From Pampus argenteus (Eukaryota > Chordata > Actinopteri > Scombriformes > Stromateidae), in assembly GCA_036937835.1 (NCBI GenBank), contig CM072879.1:6380501-6444500 (forward strand): DNA of 64,000 nucleotides, read 5' to 3'. The position numbers were made by a program, and so were the translations under genes. Of this stretch, positions 25,401 to 36,703 are shown piece by piece. Below the pieces are notes generated by a model. It ran no database searches and was not told the DNA's origin. It saw only the letters and a program-made list of their open reading frames with translations. Within the stretch, counting starts at the first letter, position 1, and each line of letters opens with the position of its first letter.

Positions 25401-27070
25401 AGCAATGCTTACACAAACAAGACCTTCATAGAAGACTCAGAAGAAAACCTTACCTTCCTTTCGATTTATAAAAAAAAAAAAAAGGGGGTAACTTACTATA
25501 AAATATAGAGTAGATTATTCCCAACATTTGAATTATCTATAATAAAGACTGTATCGATGATGGTTGGACTGAAAGGTTCATCTGTCCTTCTGTGGTCTTT
25601 AAAAGCTAGATTTTGTGATGTTTCCCGAAGAAAATATGTCATGACTCTTGTAGCTCATTGATGAGACCTACCACTGATCTCATATCTTCTGCCCCACAGA
25701 CAGTCATTGATGCCAACATCTTCCCAGTGCTGATCGACATTCTGCAGAAAGCTGAGTTCAGGACCAGGAAAGAGGCAGCCTGGGCAATCACCAACGCCAC
25801 CTCCGGAGGAACACCAGAACAGATCAGGTTCGACTCACAATAAAGAAACTAATGTATTCAGAATGATGGATTAGATCAAGAATACCTCCAACTTATTATC
25901 TCTGTCAGTAAATTATTCTCAGTCCCAGGTTTGTGGGGGCGTTTGATGGTCAACCTTTTAGTGATGTCTTCAAACAATCTACATCTTGATCTTATTTTTT
26001 TTTTACCTGTTCATAAATTATCTCTAAATAATTAAGCTCCTCACCAGAAAGACATTAGTGAAAAACCCTGAAAAGTGTAAAATAGAGCAATATTATGCAC
26101 TAACAGGTGCCACGGTGATGAAAAATTCAGGCGATAATGAGAATGAGCCATGAAGAATTACTATCTTTTTTTTAATTAATTGAATTAATTAGATAAATTA
26201 AAGAGTTAGAACATTTCTGTGAAAATTAATAATCAAATCTAAAAATGTGTTAACACCTGTTCAGTCTTTACAGACCTGTTGTGTGTGTGTGTGTGTGTGT
26301 CTGTTTGTGTGTGTAGGTATCTGGTGAATCTGGGTTGTATTAAGCCCCTGTGTGATCTGCTGACGGTGATGGACTCTAAGATTGTTCAGGTGGCTCTCAA
26401 CGGGCTCGAAAACATCCTGAGGCTGGGCGAGCAGGAGGCCAAGCAGGAGAACAGCGGCACCGGAGTCAACCCTTACTGCAGCCTCATCGAAGAAGCCTAC
26501 GGTACCGTGCAGGAAATACACCGACACATCTGTACATAGAAAATACAGAGCATATGATATGGATTTAGAAAGGCAAAATGTGTGTACATACTCAATGTTC
26601 AATCTTTCAAAGAGCCTAGCTAAGATCTAAAGGTGTGTATTGAAACAAAAAAATGTAATTAAAACAAAAACAATATACCTCTATGGAATCTGATCAAGGA
26701 TAGATGACAAATGGGTTGCATTTTTGTGGGGTTTTTTTTGTATAATATGTAAAAGTACAACACTTGAAGTACAAACCAAAGCGACTGTCCTATGTCTGAC
26801 TATTATTTTTATACTAAAAGTTTAGTTTCTGGCTGTAATTATGCCAACACGCGTATGTAACTTCACTTGTTTCCCCGCTCAGGTCTGGACAAGATAGAGT
26901 TCCTCCAGAGTCACGATAACCAGGAGATCTACCAGAAGGCCTTTGATCTCATCGAGCACTACTTCGGGGTGGAGGACGAGGACAACAGTCTCGCCCCTCA
27001 GGTGGACCAGGCCAACCAGCAGTTCCTTTTCCCCCAGCAGGAGGCCCCCATGGAGGGCTTCCAGCTATAA
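19471..27070 (+). CDS. kpna6: Importin subunit alpha (karyopherin alpha 6), complete, 14 coding exons
   Basis: Nuclear import adaptor: it binds classical nuclear localisation signals through armadillo repeats and importin beta through an N-terminal IBB domain, carrying cargo into the nucleus. Coding exons: 19471-19474, 21840-21964, 22087-22179, 22376-22475, 22581-22675, 23089-23220, 23348-23436, 23540-23639, 23754-23917, 24008-24086, 24516-24641, 25700-25827, 26317-26501, 26883-27070. All phases close and give 535 residues (human KPNA6 has 536). Exon 1 holds only ATGG; exon 2 may start at 21840 or 21831, both in frame (MASPAKDNY or MEPSASPAKDNY). The IBB is visible as EEMRRRREEEGIQLRKQ; armadillo repeats carry WALTNIASG, WALGNIAGD, WALSNLCRG, WALSYLSDG, WTISNITAG and WAITNATSG. 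The end MEGFQL is that of the KPNA1/5/6 subfamily. KPNA6 rather than KPNA5 is chosen from linkage to txlna/eif3i/hdac1. Exon 12 has a weak donor (GTTCGA). Confidence 0.95.
19560..20200. repeat. TTAGC/GCTAA motif cluster in kpna6 intron 1
   Basis: At least eight TTAGC or GCTAA words occur in this part of intron 1, for example tagctcgttagctgctagg (19576-19595), gctaatagctaagttagc (19794-19811) and gttagcttagctacgttagc (20167-20186). Related clusters occur in intron 1 of txlna, eif3i and hdac1. Confidence 0.6.
20635..20695. repeat. Perfect 28-bp inverted repeat, 5-base loop
   Basis: The arm 20635-20662 is the exact reverse complement of 20668-20695, with loop AGGAC. The RNA or single strand would fold into a mismatch-free 28-bp hairpin. 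It lies in kpna6 intron 1. No coding potential or flanking target duplication was recognised. Confidence 0.95.
25061..25475 (+). mobile_element. Tc1/mariner-like transposon fragment (5' part)
   Basis: It lies in kpna6 intron 11. The start 'acagttgtatgaagaagtttggccacccc' resembles the terminal repeat of a fish Tc1/mariner family. The downstream sequence (25180-25460) matches in pattern the N-terminal DNA-binding half of its transposase: a segment on non-residue cargo reading 'aaggtcaagatgagatctgg', then 'cagaaaggcaaatcaatacc' and 'ggagtggtggtgcagcaatg'. Frames are broken and the catalytic DDE half is absent. It ends in an A-rich run followed by GGGGG. A dead, truncated copy. Confidence 0.7.
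26279..26312 (+). repeat. (GT)n tract forming the 3' splice-site region of kpna6 exon 13
   Basis: A GT dinucleotide repeat with two small interruptions runs directly into the acceptor AG at 26315-26316. It replaces the usual pyrimidine tract of kpna6 intron 12. Confidence 0.9.
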
Positions 27071-30000
27071 GGCAGCATCCCTCTAGGCAAAAAATACACC
27101 CATTACACCCTCTCCGTACCTGTCCATCTCATGGAGGGTCACTATATGCCTGAGTCATACCTCCACGCCCTCTTCCCTGTTACTGATCTTCCCTGTTACT
27201 ATCCTGCCCTTCCGCCTCTACCACCACAAACACACACACACCCTTTGGAGGAAAATTATAACTGTGTCCCGCTCTCCAGCATAAAATGCCTCTGTTCTCC
27301 TCAACCGGTAGACTGACTTCTTTGCAGGGCAGACTCATGTGTCAGCGGCACACAAAGTCCATTACACTTAGAAGATGAAATAATCACCTCATAGCCCAAA
27401 GTGAGTCTGCCCTGCTATCAACGCACACACAGGCATCTTCCTGCCATTTGAGAACTCTCAGGTTCTCTCATTGGCAGTAATGATGGGTTGTTGGTTAACA
27501 TCTTTTATATACACTTTCATTTCTTTTCCAGTGGGACTTTTCCCACGCATCCCAATGCAAAGCCCACAGACTGGGATGCATAAGGGGAAATATGCCCAGC
27601 TGTTGATGTCAGTCTGACTTAGTGCAATTTGAATCACTTGGAACATTTTCCCTCTTCTTTTTTTAGTTACTTTCCCCAAACCTTTATTTATCTGCTCCTT
27701 TTTTATTGCTTTGTGATTATAATTTTTTCTTTTTATTCTATGGCAAGCACTTAGATTGGTACTAAGAGGCTCCCTGATCATTTGGCTTGGGGCTGATCTC
27801 TGCATATCTGCTGAAAAAAAATAATAAAAACTTCTCTGTACAGGGAGTTCAGAGGCGATACACAAATGTCCACCCACTGTCAAGGGCTTTCTTCTGCCCG
27901 GAGTCTGATGCCCAAGCCAATAAGTGTGATTTCTTTTTTTTTTTCCCCGTAAGTGACTCATATTTAGGGAGGGGGGGGCACATAGGTAGGGCGTGTGATA
28001 TTGTAAAAGAGATAGGGTTTTTAGAGAACATGTTAAAAGATCTAAAAAAGAAAATAAAGAAGAAGAAAAATTCCAGGTTTTTGAGGGTGGTATAGTTAGA
28101 GATCCAATGTTCGTCGTGTGCTGTGTTACTAATAACAATACATTTGAATTATGAAGTGATCTAACTATTAAATGAGGCATAGCTTGGGATAGAAGGGAGG
28201 GGGATGAGCCGGCGGCAGCAGCAGCAAACCAAACTTTTTATATTTAAATGAATTCAAGGGATTACAGACGTTTAAAGTAGGGTGAAATGCCACTTCATGA
28301 GACGCACTGTTTGTAGTTTTAATTTCCTCATATCATTGATGCCCTGTGTAAGCGGGTTGCTGCGCTCCCCCCTCTTCAGTTATATGTGGTAGGGTTTTTG
28401 CATGGTGTTAAATTACCCTGCCTGTTGTCACTGAGTATCCCTGGCCAAACAGACAGTTGGCACAGAGAGATAGAGACCATAGCGTGTTGGTTTGGTGGTG
28501 TTAACATAGTGTAGTGATGATGGTGATGTTTTGTATAGTGGTAGAGTTGATATAGAACCTTTGGCATTCAATATCAATAGTTTTGAGAAATTGGGAATGA
28601 CAACTGGTAATAATTTTGCATGGGTCCACATGATATATCGGTATTGATGTATATAGCCGATCCTCTGCCTGGCTAGAAAAGTGCTGCTTCATTCTCCCAT
28701 TTATGGGTCTAACAACCTGAGTTTGGCTAGGGATACATCTCAGACAAGTGACACGCCTAACTGCAACAGAAATTCAAGTATATGGATACTTGAATTTTAT
28801 ATATATCTGCATTTATATATATATATTTGCGCACACTTCATGCACACTTGCATACAACACCAGCAGACACGGAACACACACACCTCACACAGATGAGTGG
28901 CTAGTGGCAAGGAAAATGATTTCCATAGTTTATTATTTTTATTTTTTTTGTTTTTTTAATTTTTGATTTTCTCCAAAGTTTGAAAATTGCCAATTTGGCT
29001 TTTTTTTTTTCTTTATTTATGAAAAATGATACCCTTGGTTGTGTTTTTAATTGAGACTGTTTTCTGTTTTTAATTGAGAAAATGAAAAGCTAATTTTTCT
29101 CAAATTCAGAAGCGCTTCGGTGCACACACAGGTCTCATGGAAACTTCTTTTTTTTTTTCTGTTGTTTCTAGCCACATGACTTACGATGGTTTGAAGAAGC
29201 CCTGTAAACCCTGACCTCAGATCAGCTTTGATCTCAGGTCGGTGTTTAGGCGTTGTGGATGAGCAGAACTGTGATCGTGTGATGTTTGACTGACAGGCAC
29301 TGTGTGAGGAAGAGGTTGATTGACTCTATGACTATGTCCCCATCAGAGTCTGGGAGCACCTGTTCTGTGGATTACTAAACCAGCCCTAACATTGAATCAG
29401 AGCTGTGAGCACAATTACGTTGTGTTTTTGACAAAGAACATTTTTCTTTGATTTGGTAGAACATCGTTTTTGATACATGGACTCTCTTCCTGTTTGGTTT
29501 CAGTTTTATATTTCTACATTTAACTCACTGTGTCAGTGCAGAATACTGTGGTGCAAGATGCCACAGTCCCATGCAGTCATTAAAGCATTAATTAACAGAC
29601 CAACATATGTTAGAGGCTGTGTTTTTCGTGAGATGTTATCCACAGAACATGTTGTGCTCCTTGTAGACGTAAGAGGTCAAATCATTAATAATTGAGCATA
29701 AAGAACTTATCTCTACATGACAGATGTGTAGAGCAGCATTTATATTTGTCTTCGATTTCACGGCCAATTCTGCGCTTGGCCTACAAATAATGCCAGAATT
29801 GCAATGTTAAAAAAATAAAAATAAAAAAATAAAAAATAAAAAAGTCAGTGCATCAACCAGGAAAAATATTTATATTTCTGAAAAATGAAAATGCACTCCT
29901 ATTCACAAAAGTGCCAATCCGACCAACAAAGACTGGAGGTTCATATGTATGTCTTTGACTTATAGATTTTTTTTTTCTTTATCTTTTATTTACTTGAATG

Positions 30001-31670
30001 TGCACACATTTTGTGCAAAACATTGCTGCTCTATTTTCCTTATCTTTAAAGTTACATTATTTGCCATTGTTTCTTTGGGAAAGTGGCATTCTTTACTGTG
30101 GGCACCTACGTAAGGAGTTGAGTTAAAGTGTAATTGTGTGGTGGGGGAAAGGACTTGATTAACTGCTTAAAACTGGTCTTTCCAGCGACTTGTTGTCCAT
30201 TGGTGTGATGGTCCCCACTCTTACAGTCTTCTAATCTTTAATGGTTTTCACTGTGCATAGCAGAGTATAATATTGAGCATTTTCTTGAGGTGTTGGCCCG
30301 CAGCCAGTCCCTCTCAGTGCAAAAAGAAAACTGCGCTGATAAAAAAATGTTGAAGTACTTAAATGTGGCACATGATGCAAATTGTGGAAACTGAAGCGAC
30401 TATCATAGCAGACAATTTCAGGTACTAACCTTATCGTCAAAGTTAGCTTACCAAAGTTTTGTCATTTTTGAGGGCTGATTTGAAATTATTGACTTGATGT
30501 TTGTTTTCTCAATAGTTTGTTGTAATTGGCTTGTGTTGACCCGGTCCGTATGACTTGACAGCTAGCTTCAGGCCATTTTAAACTTGCTTCTTTTCATTAG
30601 AAGCTGCAATAGCTCAGTCCCTCTCCTCAGTTTTTCTTTTCTCTGAAGTTCAAGTACTGTTGGGGGAGTTAGAAAACCTGCAAAATAATCCAGAAGACTG
30701 CAATAAATATTGTCCAAAATCAGGCACCCTGGAGGCAAAGCTCCACCTATAAACTGCTCTCACAGGTGATGCTCCTTCCACTGGGTGGAGCTAATGGAGG
30801 CAATGACTTGACACTTTTCTAAGATAAAATCTGGGATTCAGAAATTGTGCAGTGATTTACATTAAAAAGTATTATAAGTTGAACTATATGTATGTTCTGA
30901 TACATTTACAGGGATTCAGATGCAATTCTAATCACTTCTGAGAAGTGGAGAAAAAGCCTCATTAGAACATGTCACAGGAAAAAAAATATAATGAAATGAA
31001 ATAGGAGCTGAGGATACAAGCCTTTTCTGCTTTTCTTGGTCTTTTTCTTGATCAGGATATTCTGGGCTATATTTTTGGATAATTATGTTTAGAGTAAAAG
31101 TTTGTCCTTGTCGGGCTGCATGATCAGAAACCTTGTTATCTATCGGGGATTGAATAGACATCACTAAATATCCCAAATCTGACTTGTCTTCCGTCCTAGA
31201 AGCTGTTCATGTCTATATCAAAAATCTAAAGCCACGCTTGGCTTGGTCAAGTAATGTTGTCTACGCTACAAATGTTTACAATGCTACATGTTTGTAAAAT
31301 ACTTTTCATATGCCATCACTGACCAGTCCTGATGTATTCTCTGCTCTGGTCCTCTCATTTCTTTTACATGTATTTATTTTCTCTATGCCAGTTTTTGGGG
31401 GGTTTTATTTTATTTTATTTTTTATTTTTTTTGTCCATTTGCTCAAAATTACCCATCTTAAAACTGTGACTTGACTTGACTTTACCGACGGTATGAATGA
31501 GTGACGAAAAATACACTTCAACTGAACATGACACACAAACATGAACATGGGAGGGGAAAATACACATAGGAAGCAGCAACAATATTAAAAATGTAAAGAA
31601 AATATATTAAATTTAAAGTTGTTCAGTGGAAATACTGTACAAAACAAATAAAGTTACGTTGCAACCCTTT
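27071..31670 (+). other. kpna6 3' UTR (inferred), about 4.6 kb
   Basis: No separate gene is recognisable between the kpna6 stop and txlna. The sequence is AT/T-rich with several internal AATAAA-like words (29812-29842 is a repetitive A/T cluster; 30703 is another). The best terminal poly(A) signal is AATAAA at 31647-31652. Mammalian KPNA6 is known for a very long 3' UTR, which fits. Antisense reading frames here (for example 27458-28180) lack family resemblance. Confidence 0.5.
31647..31652 (+). terminator. Probable distal poly(A) signal of kpna6
   Basis: AATAAA in the context acaaataaagttacg, followed within 50 bases by T-rich sequence. It is the last good signal before the txlna promoter; earlier signals may also be used. 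Confidence 0.5.
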
Positions 31671-32230
31671 AATACATGTTTCTTCTTTCATCAGACATGC
31701 TATGACAAAGAATGTACTCTTGCTTTTAGGTGACACCATCGACTCGTTAAATATATTTTTGTGTATATAGATTTGGTTTGGAATAATTAAACCACTTATA
31801 GTACAAATATGGAATGTATTGTGAAATTTAACCTAATAATAATAATATTGGAAACTGCACATTCGCCCTTTGGTCCATGATAAAACATCATAGTCTGTTA
31901 ATGTAATAAATTATTTGTTTTTAAATGTATTATTTATTTTAACCAAAGTGGTATAAATAGGTCCTCTTTTATTTAAAGAAGCTTAAATAAATGTGAGGAA
32001 GGGAGAAAACAAGTAAAACATTTGCTAATCAAGCCAGCCAGGATAAGCCTGTGAAGAGTTAATTATTTATTTTATTATGTTATAGCTTAAAAATATTTAC
32101 TTTGAAATGCGTTTATTAGATTTATATATTTCAAGATAGTGACATTTATTAGCTTTAAGCAATTTGTATTACTGTTTAGTTGACGCCATAAAAATGTTTT
32201 TTATTGTACTACTTCATAAATCCAATAGGT
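31671..32230. other. kpna6-txlna intergenic spacer
   Basis: AT-rich sequence with repeated TTATTTA words and no reading frame of note. Nothing recognisable apart from motifs at its right edge next to the txlna promoter. Confidence 0.5.
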
Positions 32231-32380
32231 GGCGCGAGCCATCAAAGTGGTGATGAAAACCATCAAAAAATTGCTCGAAGAAGAAGCCAAAGTTATGACC
32301 GGAAGTTATTTTTCTGGCTCACGCTGTTGAGGAAACCTGCAGTTCACAGATCATCAGCTATTTCCTCCGCCAGTCTGAAG
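32215..32380 (+). promoter_or_regulatory. txlna promoter and non-coding exon 1
   Basis: A CTCF-like sequence, ccaataggtggcgcg, lies at 32222-32236 and an ETS (GABPA-type) site CCGGAAGT at 32299-32306. A consensus donor (gaag/gtaaac) at 32381 ends a probable 5' UTR exon at 32380. The ETS site without a TATA box suggests a housekeeping promoter. The exact transcription start is not visible. Confidence 0.5.
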
Positions 32381-32459
32381 GTAAACAGTGCCTTATTATT
32401 TGAGAAGGCGGAATAAAGGTTTAGAGAAGCAGGTATATGTGAAGTCTGTGTGTATTTTA

Positions 32460-32720
32460 AATGTTTCACGTCCTGTAAACGTGAGCTAACACAAGCTAAG
32501 TGGCAGTCGTGCACGCTAGTTTAGCCTTAATTGTTGGCTAGCGAGCGTTAGCTTGTGCGAGACAACGTCATGTTAAAAGCTTGATGAAGCTATAATTGAA
32601 GAGGAGAGTTGGAAGTCCACATGCCAAGCTGAAACTCTAATTGTTATTTGTAATTAGCTAATGTTGGTTGTCTATTTAACTAAACTAATGTGACTGAATT
32701 ATTAATAACTCAGCGTTAGC
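32460..32720. repeat. TTAGC/GCTAA motif cluster in txlna intron 1
   Basis: Motif words include gagctaacacaagctaag (32483-32500), gtttagcc, ggctagcgagcgttagc (32536-32552), attagctaatg and gcgttagctac. It sits within about 80-340 bases of the exon 1 donor, as in the other three clusters. Confidence 0.55.
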
Positions 32721-33144
32721 TACAATTCTGGCAGTTATAAAGTGTCAGTTCTGCTTTCACCGACCAAATAAAATCAACGTTTATCTTTATTTCAGTAATG
32801 TCTAGTGTGTACTAACATTAGACAACATTACACGACAGGACGACAGTTGTTTCTGAAAGTTGTTTCATTTTCATTTTGAGTCATTTGCGTGTATTTTTAT
32901 AAGTAGGCCTATTTTAACAGCTGGCTCAAGTGTGAATAAGCCTGCCACATGTTATTTATGATTTGGTGTCATAGCTATTGAACCAAATATAACAGGTGTT
33001 GTTGTTTTTTTTTATAAACATAGTAGGATACAATATGGTAAATATATTGTAATATAAAATAGTAAAAACACACAAAAAAATCACGATATATGTACAAACC
33101 TGCATTTTGTGTATATATATATATATATATAACAGATATCAAAG

Positions 33145-36100
33145 ATGAAAAAACAGGATACGGAAGAGTCTTCCAGCCAGGGCGGTGAGGATGCTCCACC
33201 TACAGCAGAAGGAGTTGAGTCACCTGCAGCTGCAAAGGACAGCGTGGACAGCAACAGCCCCAAAGAGTCTGAACCACAGACACCAGCGACAGACACACCT
33301 CCACAAAGTGACGAGGCAGGAAGCGACGGTAAGTTGTTACTCCTTTTTTAAAGGTAAATCTTTCTCCAGTGCATGAAAACCGTGTGTGATATGGATAGCA
33401 GGATACATTATTATATATATATATATGTATAAATGTTTTAGTAGACAAATTATCCTAGGAGCCAAAAATCAGGATGTATTAGCAGGAGCTGTCTCAAAGG
33501 TTATAGAGTTGCAGGATGTATTTCATAGGTTCATGTTTTTCTCTTTAAGTCACAAAATGTGTTTTCTTTTTAACTGTGCTTCATTCCCTCTGCTGTGTCT
33601 AGTTGCAGAGGCAACATTGTCTCGATGTGACAAGGCTGACGAACTGAGCAGGCAGCTGGAGGACATCCTCAGCACCTACTGCCGGGAAGCTATTTCAGAT
33701 GACGCTAGCAGCCTGCCCAATGGCCAGTCACACAGCCTAGAGCTCAACGGTCTAACTAATGAGAAGGGGGGCTACAAGCCAGAGGAGGGCAAAGTCAACG
33801 GTGGTAACAACGGAGTGGAGAAGGAGCAAAAGAAGACTCAGGATAAGAAGAAAGTGAAGGGTCTGGGTAAGAAGCAGCTCAGTGTTTCCATCAGTATCTG
33901 CAAAGACTTTGAATCTATTGTGCTGTCAAGTGAGAAAAAGGTCTGTAACAGGAGCGTAACACTGTGTACCTGTACCCTGTGATCATCTAAGAGAGACTAT
34001 ATATTATATTCTCTTATATTGGTGATGCTATCAGACTGTGTGTAGTTGCACAGATACCATCATGTTTGTTTTTCTTGGTAATGCAGGCAAAGAGATCACC
34101 CTTCTCATGCAGACTCTGAACACACTGAGCACCCCAGAGGAAAAGCTTGCAGGCCTCTGTAGGAAGTATGCTGAACTGGTGTGTGGATCCTTTTTATTCT
34201 AGAGCCTTTTGTGAAGTTGTACTTGATCTATTGCAGTGCTTCTCAATTATTTTCTGTTACGCCCCCTTTTTTACGCACACCTCTGCATAACATTAGATCC
34301 TTATTAACATTAAAGAAAACAAAAAATAAAAACGGGTGTAATGTCTTTAAGTGGCTTCATGCTGTCCGCTGCCAGCATTTTAGGACATAGTAAACACACC
34401 GGTCTTAACTCGTCTCCTCATATTTCCTCGTCTTAGGTTTGGGGTGACTTTCTTTTGTCTTATCTTCGTCTCTCTCTGCCTTGCTTTTCATCCCTGTTAA
34501 AACATTTTCTCATGTTGTTCTCAAAATTACAAACCCTACACCATAGAGTTAATACTCCGACAATAAGAGCGCCACTGCCAACCACTGTAATGGATGTGCA
34601 ATTGCTTTTTATTCTAGTACGGCAAAAAAAAAAAGCATGTTCCCCAGGGTCACGCCCCCACTGGCACTGATCTATTGTAATGTATTGTTTATATATTGAT
34701 GTATTGTTAAAGTGCGTGCGTGTGTGTGTGTGACAGTTAGAAGAGCACCGTAACACCCAGAAGCAGATGCGAGTGCTGCAGAAGAAGCAGAACCAGCTGG
34801 TCCAGGAGAAAGACAACCTGAGGAATGAACACAGCAAGGCCATCCTGGCTCGCAGCAAGCTGGAGAGCCTCTGCAGAGAGCTGCAGAGGCACAACCGAAC
34901 ACTCAAGGTACACAACACGCTCTCAGTATATAGATGCTTACCTTCCACGTAGAGTTGATATACAACTTATCCCGCAGCCAATTATAACACATGTTCACTT
35001 TATTTAAATGTATATCACTGTTTTTATTTGTCACTTTGGTCTCCACAGGAAGAAGGGATGCAGAGAACCCGTCTGGAGGAAGAGAAAAGGAAGGAAGTGA
35101 CATCCCACTTTCAGGTGACGCTGAATGACATCCAGGCTCAGATGGAGCAGCATAACGAGAGAAATGCCAGCCTCCGGCAGGAGAACACAGAGCTGGCTGA
35201 AAAGCTCAAGAAGCTCTATGAACAGTACAAGTTGCGGGAAGAGGTGTGTGAGCTTTTATTTAGCTTGTTTCTTTAGCCTTTAATTTCAAGCTGCTAGTGA
35301 AATGTTTGATTACTTTTTAGAAAACTATTGAGTCTCAATGAGGATATGGATAATGTGAATGGATCAGTAACGTGCATTTTTCACTCACTTCTAACAGCAC
35401 ATAGACAAAGTGGTGAAGCACAAGGACCTGCAGCAACAGCTGGTGGACACCAAACTTCACCAGGCTCAGGAACTGCTGAAGGAGTCGGAGGAACGCCACG
35501 ACAGAGAGAAAGACTTTGTAAATATCTGCTTTCCAGGCGCTCACACACACACACACATTCACACATTACAATCACCTGTTGCTGTACATAAATGCTACAA
35601 TTATTGATCCCCTTCTCTTGTTTGATTCTCCCTCCACAGCTGCTGAAAGAAGCCGTAGAGTCTCAAAGGATGTGCGAGCTGATGAAGCAGCAAGAAGTTC
35701 ACCTCAAACAGCAGGTTACCCATGAGACTTTGCACTTTTTACAGTTTGACTGAAATGACTGACAGTGACATGTTCAAATGATGAACCAGTGTTGTTTCCT
35801 CGCAGCTTTCATTGTACACAGAGAAGTTCGAAGAGTTTCAGACCACGTTGTCCAAGAGCAATGAAGTCTTCACTACGTTCAAACAGGAGATGGAGAAGGT
35901 GAGGCGTCGGTGTGATCGTTAATGTCAGGGGGGAGGAGGTGCACGCACATTTTCCTCTGGGTCGATCTGCCGGTGCGATAGTCTTTTTTCCTTTGTGCTC
36001 ACAGATGACTAAAAAGATCAAAAAGCTGGAGAAGGAAACCGCCATGTATCGCTCCAGGTGGGAGAGCAGCAATAAGGCTCTTCTGGAGATGGCCGAGGAG

Positions 36101-36703
36101 GTAATGCAGGTTTTATCGTTTCTGGTTTTCATGCTGACTGTAAATGCACAAATGTCCTATTTAAAGACAAAAAAAGAGCCACATTAGTGTACTAAAAGTA
36201 ACCAGTTCTGTTTCTCATTAAAATGCTTGATTAATTACAATGTATTTGTGCACGTACCTCAGAAAAGACATCTCACAATATGTACAGTAGTTAGAAATAC
36301 ATTTTAGTCAGTTAGTCAGTAGCAGAGACTAGATGTGAGCAAACGTTTACTTTGTTTACAGAAAGCTGTGCGGGACCGTGACTTTGAGGCGCTCCAGGGA
36401 AAAGTCCAGCGGCTTGAGAAGCTGCGGCGGGCGCTCAAAGTGGAACGCAACGAGCTCAACAAGAAGGTCCAGAACCTCAGCGGCGAGAACGCTGGCACGG
36501 CAGGTGCCCCAACCTCCGACCCAGGGAGCAACTCCCCCTCTCCTCCACCCACAGACTCTTTGCTGGGAGCCAGCTTAGAGCCCAGCAGCTGCCCCGTCCC
36601 TGACACCACCTCCTGCTCCCACCCCTGCCACTGCGAGCCAGAACTGGACGCAGACACCCTACTACAAGAGGCTCAGTCTCAGTCCGTCGCTGCACAGGAA
36701 TGA
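33145..36703 (+). CDS. txlna: Alpha-taxilin, complete, 10 coding exons
   Basis: A coiled-coil protein that binds syntaxins and takes part in intracellular vesicle traffic. Coding exons: 33145-33328, 33603-33866, 34087-34178, 34737-34907, 35049-35243, 35398-35517, 35640-35714, 35806-35898, 36005-36100, 36362-36703. Phases close to give 543 residues (human TXLNA 546). The N-terminal 140 or so residues are low-complexity, acidic and Ser/Pro-rich. From KGLGKEITLLMQTLNTLSTP onward is the taxilin domain, a long heptad coiled coil with EKRKEVTSHFQVTLNDIQ, KDLQQQLVDTKL, LLKEAVESQRMCELMKQQ and YRSRWESSNKALLEMAEE. The C-terminal tail (about the last 70 residues) is Pro/Ser-rich and variable. The start codon (tcaaagATGaaa) is the first in the exon after the 5' UTR intron. 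Strong family match places this as alpha rather than beta/gamma taxilin, supported by its kpna6 and eif3i neighbours. Confidence 0.94.
34234..34669. mobile_element. hAT-type MITE with perfect 8-bp target duplication
   Basis: A 436-bp insertion in txlna intron 4. It begins CAGTGCTTCTCAA and ends with the complement-type CAGTGCC terminus (ggcactg), and is flanked by exact 8-bp direct repeats ATCTATTG at 34226-34233 and 34670-34677. An 8-bp duplication and CAGTG-type ends are hAT superfamily hallmarks. The inner sequence (ttacgccccc near the left end, tcacgccccc near the right) resembles common fish non-autonomous hAT repeats. No transposase is encoded. Confidence 0.85.

Noticed and set aside
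27458..28180. 240-codon minus-strand frame in the kpna6 3' UTR
   Set aside because: No similarity to a known family, ordinary composition, no splice context. The sense strand is stop-poor by chance.
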